A model generated the notes under the pieces. It had not been told where the DNA came from. It worked only from the letters and a program-made list of their open reading frames with translations, and searched no databases. Below, one piece after another: positions 62,153 through 64,000 of a DNA stretch of 64,000 nucleotides. The stretch's first letter is position 1; each line of letters starts with the position of its first letter. Both the position numbers and the translations under genes were made by a program. Origin of the DNA: Paenibacillus sp. 1011MAR3C5 (GTDB lineage: Bacteria > Bacillota > Bacilli > Paenibacillales > Paenibacillaceae); assembly GCF_003591485.1 (NCBI RefSeq), contig NZ_QZCF01000001.1:248001-312000 (forward strand). The letters are read 5' to 3'.

Positions 62153-63067
62153 TTATTGCAGCGATCCTTGGACGATCAGCGCAACGATCAATATGGCACC
62201 GCAACTCATCGTAGCCTTCAAGGAAGCGCCCATAAGCGGCAAATAGGCGACAGATTGATTATGCGAGCCCAACCGGCCATATACCAAATATATCGGAATA
62301 GCTGTGAGCAGGGCAAGCAAGGCGTATATCGGCAGCGCGCCAGTTACTACGCACAATATAAGCGCGGCGTAAGCCAGGAACATTAGTAAGCGGGAGAAGC
62401 GAAGCGCCCGCTGCTCGCCCCATACGACAACTAGCGTCTTCTTGCCGGCTTGCCGATCCGCTTTCCAATGCAAGAAGTGATGATTGAACAGAATCAGCGT
62501 GGTCAGAAGACCGATCGGCAGCGACAGAAGCAGCGCCCTGTAATCCAGCTCAGATACCTGTACATAATAGGCGCCTGCGACAGGCAGCACGCCGAACGAG
62601 AGCAGAATCGCAATCTCGCTGTATCCTTTCCCCCGGTAACCGAATCGAATCGGCGGTGCGACATAGAAGTACGCGATAAACGCGCCAGCCAAGCCGAACA
62701 CCAGCACGGGCCAGCCGCTTACCAGACTAAGCGCCACCCCTGACAGTGTCGCAATAGCGAACATCAGCCAGGTTACCGCCTTGAATTTGCCGAGGCTCCA
62801 CGTTCCGTTCGTCAGAAAACCGGAATTCGTCGATATCGCGCCTTCCGTTCCTTTGGCAGCCGTATCCGTACCGCTTTTGAAATCCCACAGATCATTGACC
62901 ATATTGGAGAACAGATGGGCGGCGCCCGCTCCAATTAAGGTCAGAATGAAGAGCCAGGGATGGAATTCCCCTCTCCAGACATAAGCGCCTAGCGCGCCTA
63001 ACGCCACCGGAATGAGCATAACGGGAATGACCCTGAACCGGGAGGCTTTTAAGAATGACTTCAACAT
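62153..63067 (-). CDS. menA: UbiA-family prenyltransferase, MenA-like
   Basis: A 304-residue polytopic enzyme with about nine membrane segments. The first Asp-rich motif is NMVNDLWDFKSGTD (about residues 55-68) and the second lies around WKADRQAGKKTLVV. MenA prenylates 1,4-dihydroxy-2-naphthoate in menaquinone synthesis. Both motifs are intact, although the second lacks the usual first Asp (HHFLHWKAD). Other UbiA functions cannot be excluded. ATG 63067 follows GAGGGG by ten bases. Confidence 0.85.
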   Translation of the reverse strand: MLKSFLKASRFRVIPVMLIPVALGALGAYVWRGEFHPWLFILTLIGAGAAHLFSNMVNDLWDFKSGTDTAAKGTEGAISTNSGFLTNGTWSLGKFKAVTWLMFAIATLSGVALSLVSGWPVLVFGLAGAFIAYFYVAPPIRFGYRGKGYSEIAILLSFGVLPVAGAYYVQVSELDYRALLLSLPIGLLTTLILFNHHFLHWKADRQAGKKTLVVVWGEQRALRFSRLLMFLAYAALILCVVTGALPIYALLALLTAIPIYLVYGRLGSHNQSVAYLPLMGASLKATMSCGAILIVALIVQGSLQ

Positions 63068-63113
63068 AGTTGTATGACCCCTCTTCTAGTTTGGGAAAAA
63101 TAGGACTGATCTA

Positions 63114-63860
63114 TTAGGGCTTCCTCATATAGAGCGCTGCTTGGCAATAATGTCTGGCCAGAGCTTGCAGGCGGGCAGCTTGAATCGAAATGACCGCGAC
63201 GAACAACACCGTATGAAGCGCCGCCTTCTGATCGGCTGATAATGCGGGCATCGCCTCGGCCGACTTGGCCGCCTCTTCCCACACAACCTGCTCCAGCTGC
63301 TCTTCTTTCATCGATTCCCACTGCTTGCGCCTGTCCAGGGCTTGATACAAGCTCGTATACCGGTCAAAGAGCGAAAGCGGCGTAATCCCCGCCAGCGCCG
63401 GCTTGCCGTTATCCTCGCTCTCGCAGAATAACATGGCGAACAACCGCCTGATTGACTCGAAATCCAGATTAGCCTTCAGGTCGTCTATCATGAGCAGAAG
63501 CGCCGTTTGATTAAGCGAATATTTTTTGCCCGCTTGCGGGCAGTGAAAATACATCTTGAAATCTCTTTTCACCCAGTTCTGCATAGATGTAACGGATAGT
63601 GTAGAAAATTCCAGTAAATGGCCAAGATCTGCAATCTCATGCAAGGAAAATCCCCGTCTCTCCGTACATCTCATCAGCTTCTCCGCAATGGGCGGAAGCG
63701 GGCTACCGCGAAGCATACCGCGTATTTCGCTTTGTCCGGCTCCGGGCTCATTCCTCGTCCATGCATGGCGCAATATATCCGAGGGCTTCTCGCCTCCTCG
63801 CTCTTCAAGCGAGCGCAGCACGTTCGCAAGCTCTTGGCGAGTCAGCCAAAATCGATCCAT
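63114..63860 (-). CDS. DUF1836 family protein (YkrK-like)
   Basis: A 248-residue protein. The central DUF1836 domain (about residues 60-150) includes the MerR-like helix-turn-helix portion LEFSTLSVTSMQNWVKRDF. The N-terminal 50 residues and the C-terminal helical part are less conserved. A transcriptional role is inferred from the helix-turn-helix. ATG 63860 has AGGAGG upstream. The 140 bases to the window edge show no gene. Confidence 0.82.
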   Translation of the reverse strand: MDRFWLTRQELANVLRSLEERGGEKPSDILRHAWTRNEPGAGQSEIRGMLRGSPLPPIAEKLMRCTERRGFSLHEIADLGHLLEFSTLSVTSMQNWVKRDFKMYFHCPQAGKKYSLNQTALLLMIDDLKANLDFESIRRLFAMLFCESEDNGKPALAGITPLSLFDRYTSLYQALDRRKQWESMKEEQLEQVVWEEAAKSAEAMPALSADQKAALHTVLFVAVISIQAARLQALARHYCQAALYMRKP

Positions 63861-64000
63861 TCGCCCACCTCCTGCCTACGCTTCAAGTTCATATGAACTC
63901 ATCTTAAGGCTGCGAATTGTCGTTGTAAAGACTCGAAAAACAATGAGAACGACGAATACGTTCCATCTAAATGAGCCTAACGAGACCTAAACGCCTCAAA

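Overview
The window is a chromosomal segment of an endospore-forming Firmicute, most likely Paenibacillus or a close relative (Paenibacillaceae). The reasons are: spore genes (spoIIGA, sigE, sigG, spoVD, an rsfA-type regulator, a YhcN/YlaJ lipoprotein), a meso-DAP-type MurE, a bacillithiol gene (bshC), an Ile T-box, and the gene order of the Bacillus subtilis yla-ylb-mra-mur-fts-spoIIG-ylm-ileS-lspA region. Here that region reads mostly on the minus strand. No rRNA, tRNA, prophage, intact insertion sequence or CRISPR array was seen.

Layout. 1-5.7 kb: 5' part of rluD, lspA, a DksA/TraR zinc-finger gene (plus strand), a DUF5665 gene, and ileS behind a complete T-box leader. 5.7-9.9 kb: the division cluster divIVA-ylmH-ylmG-sepF-ylmE-pgeF-ylmC. 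10-11 kb: an inserted plus-strand TetR regulator and DUF3995 gene with a strong candidate operator. 11-13.7 kb: sigG, sigE and spoIIGA. 13.7-14.7 kb: a scar with an inverted-repeat structure and a decayed nucleotidyltransferase. 14.7-34.7 kb: the division and cell-wall (dcw) cluster, in transcription order mraZ-rsmH-ftsL-pbpB-spoVD-murE-murF-mraY-murD-ftsW/spoVE-murG-murB-murA-ftsQ-ftsA-ftsZ. It carries MraZ-type operator repeats at its head and a sigma-H-type promoter before ftsA. 34.8-40.6 kb: ahcY, bshC, DUF3397, panE, rsfA-like and DUF2626.

40.6-47.7 kb: a MidA-type methyltransferase; a secreted or anchored coiled-coil protein whose leader holds four 38-bp hairpin repeats; a repeat-rich convergent gap with a 51-bp, six-copy array; an orphan membrane-anchored solute-binding protein; ylaK (PIN-PhoH); a sporulation lipoprotein; and a 48-residue small ORF. 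47.7-54.8 kb: an LCP cell-wall ligase, a 92-residue unknown, ylaH, typA, a small membrane protein, two divergent TerC transporters and thiI. 54.8-63.9 kb: a cysteine desulfurase coupled to thiI, a lytic transglycosylase, a DUF2339/YwaF membrane pair, a membrane two-component system, an unknown beta-rich protein, a MenA-like prenyltransferase and a DUF1836 regulator.

How the genes work together. The core is a near-continuous cell-envelope and division programme: MraZ and RsmH; FtsL, PBP2B, FtsQ, FtsW, FtsA, FtsZ, SepF and DivIVA; and the Mur/MraY precursor pathway. It is interleaved with sporulation functions (SpoVD, SpoIIGA, SigE, SigG). The most interesting unexplained material is the set of repeat and hairpin elements at 41.9-42.1 kb and 43.2-43.8 kb, the related hairpin before ftsQ, and the small or unknown proteins beside them. 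No clearly new multi-gene system could be demonstrated from sequence alone.
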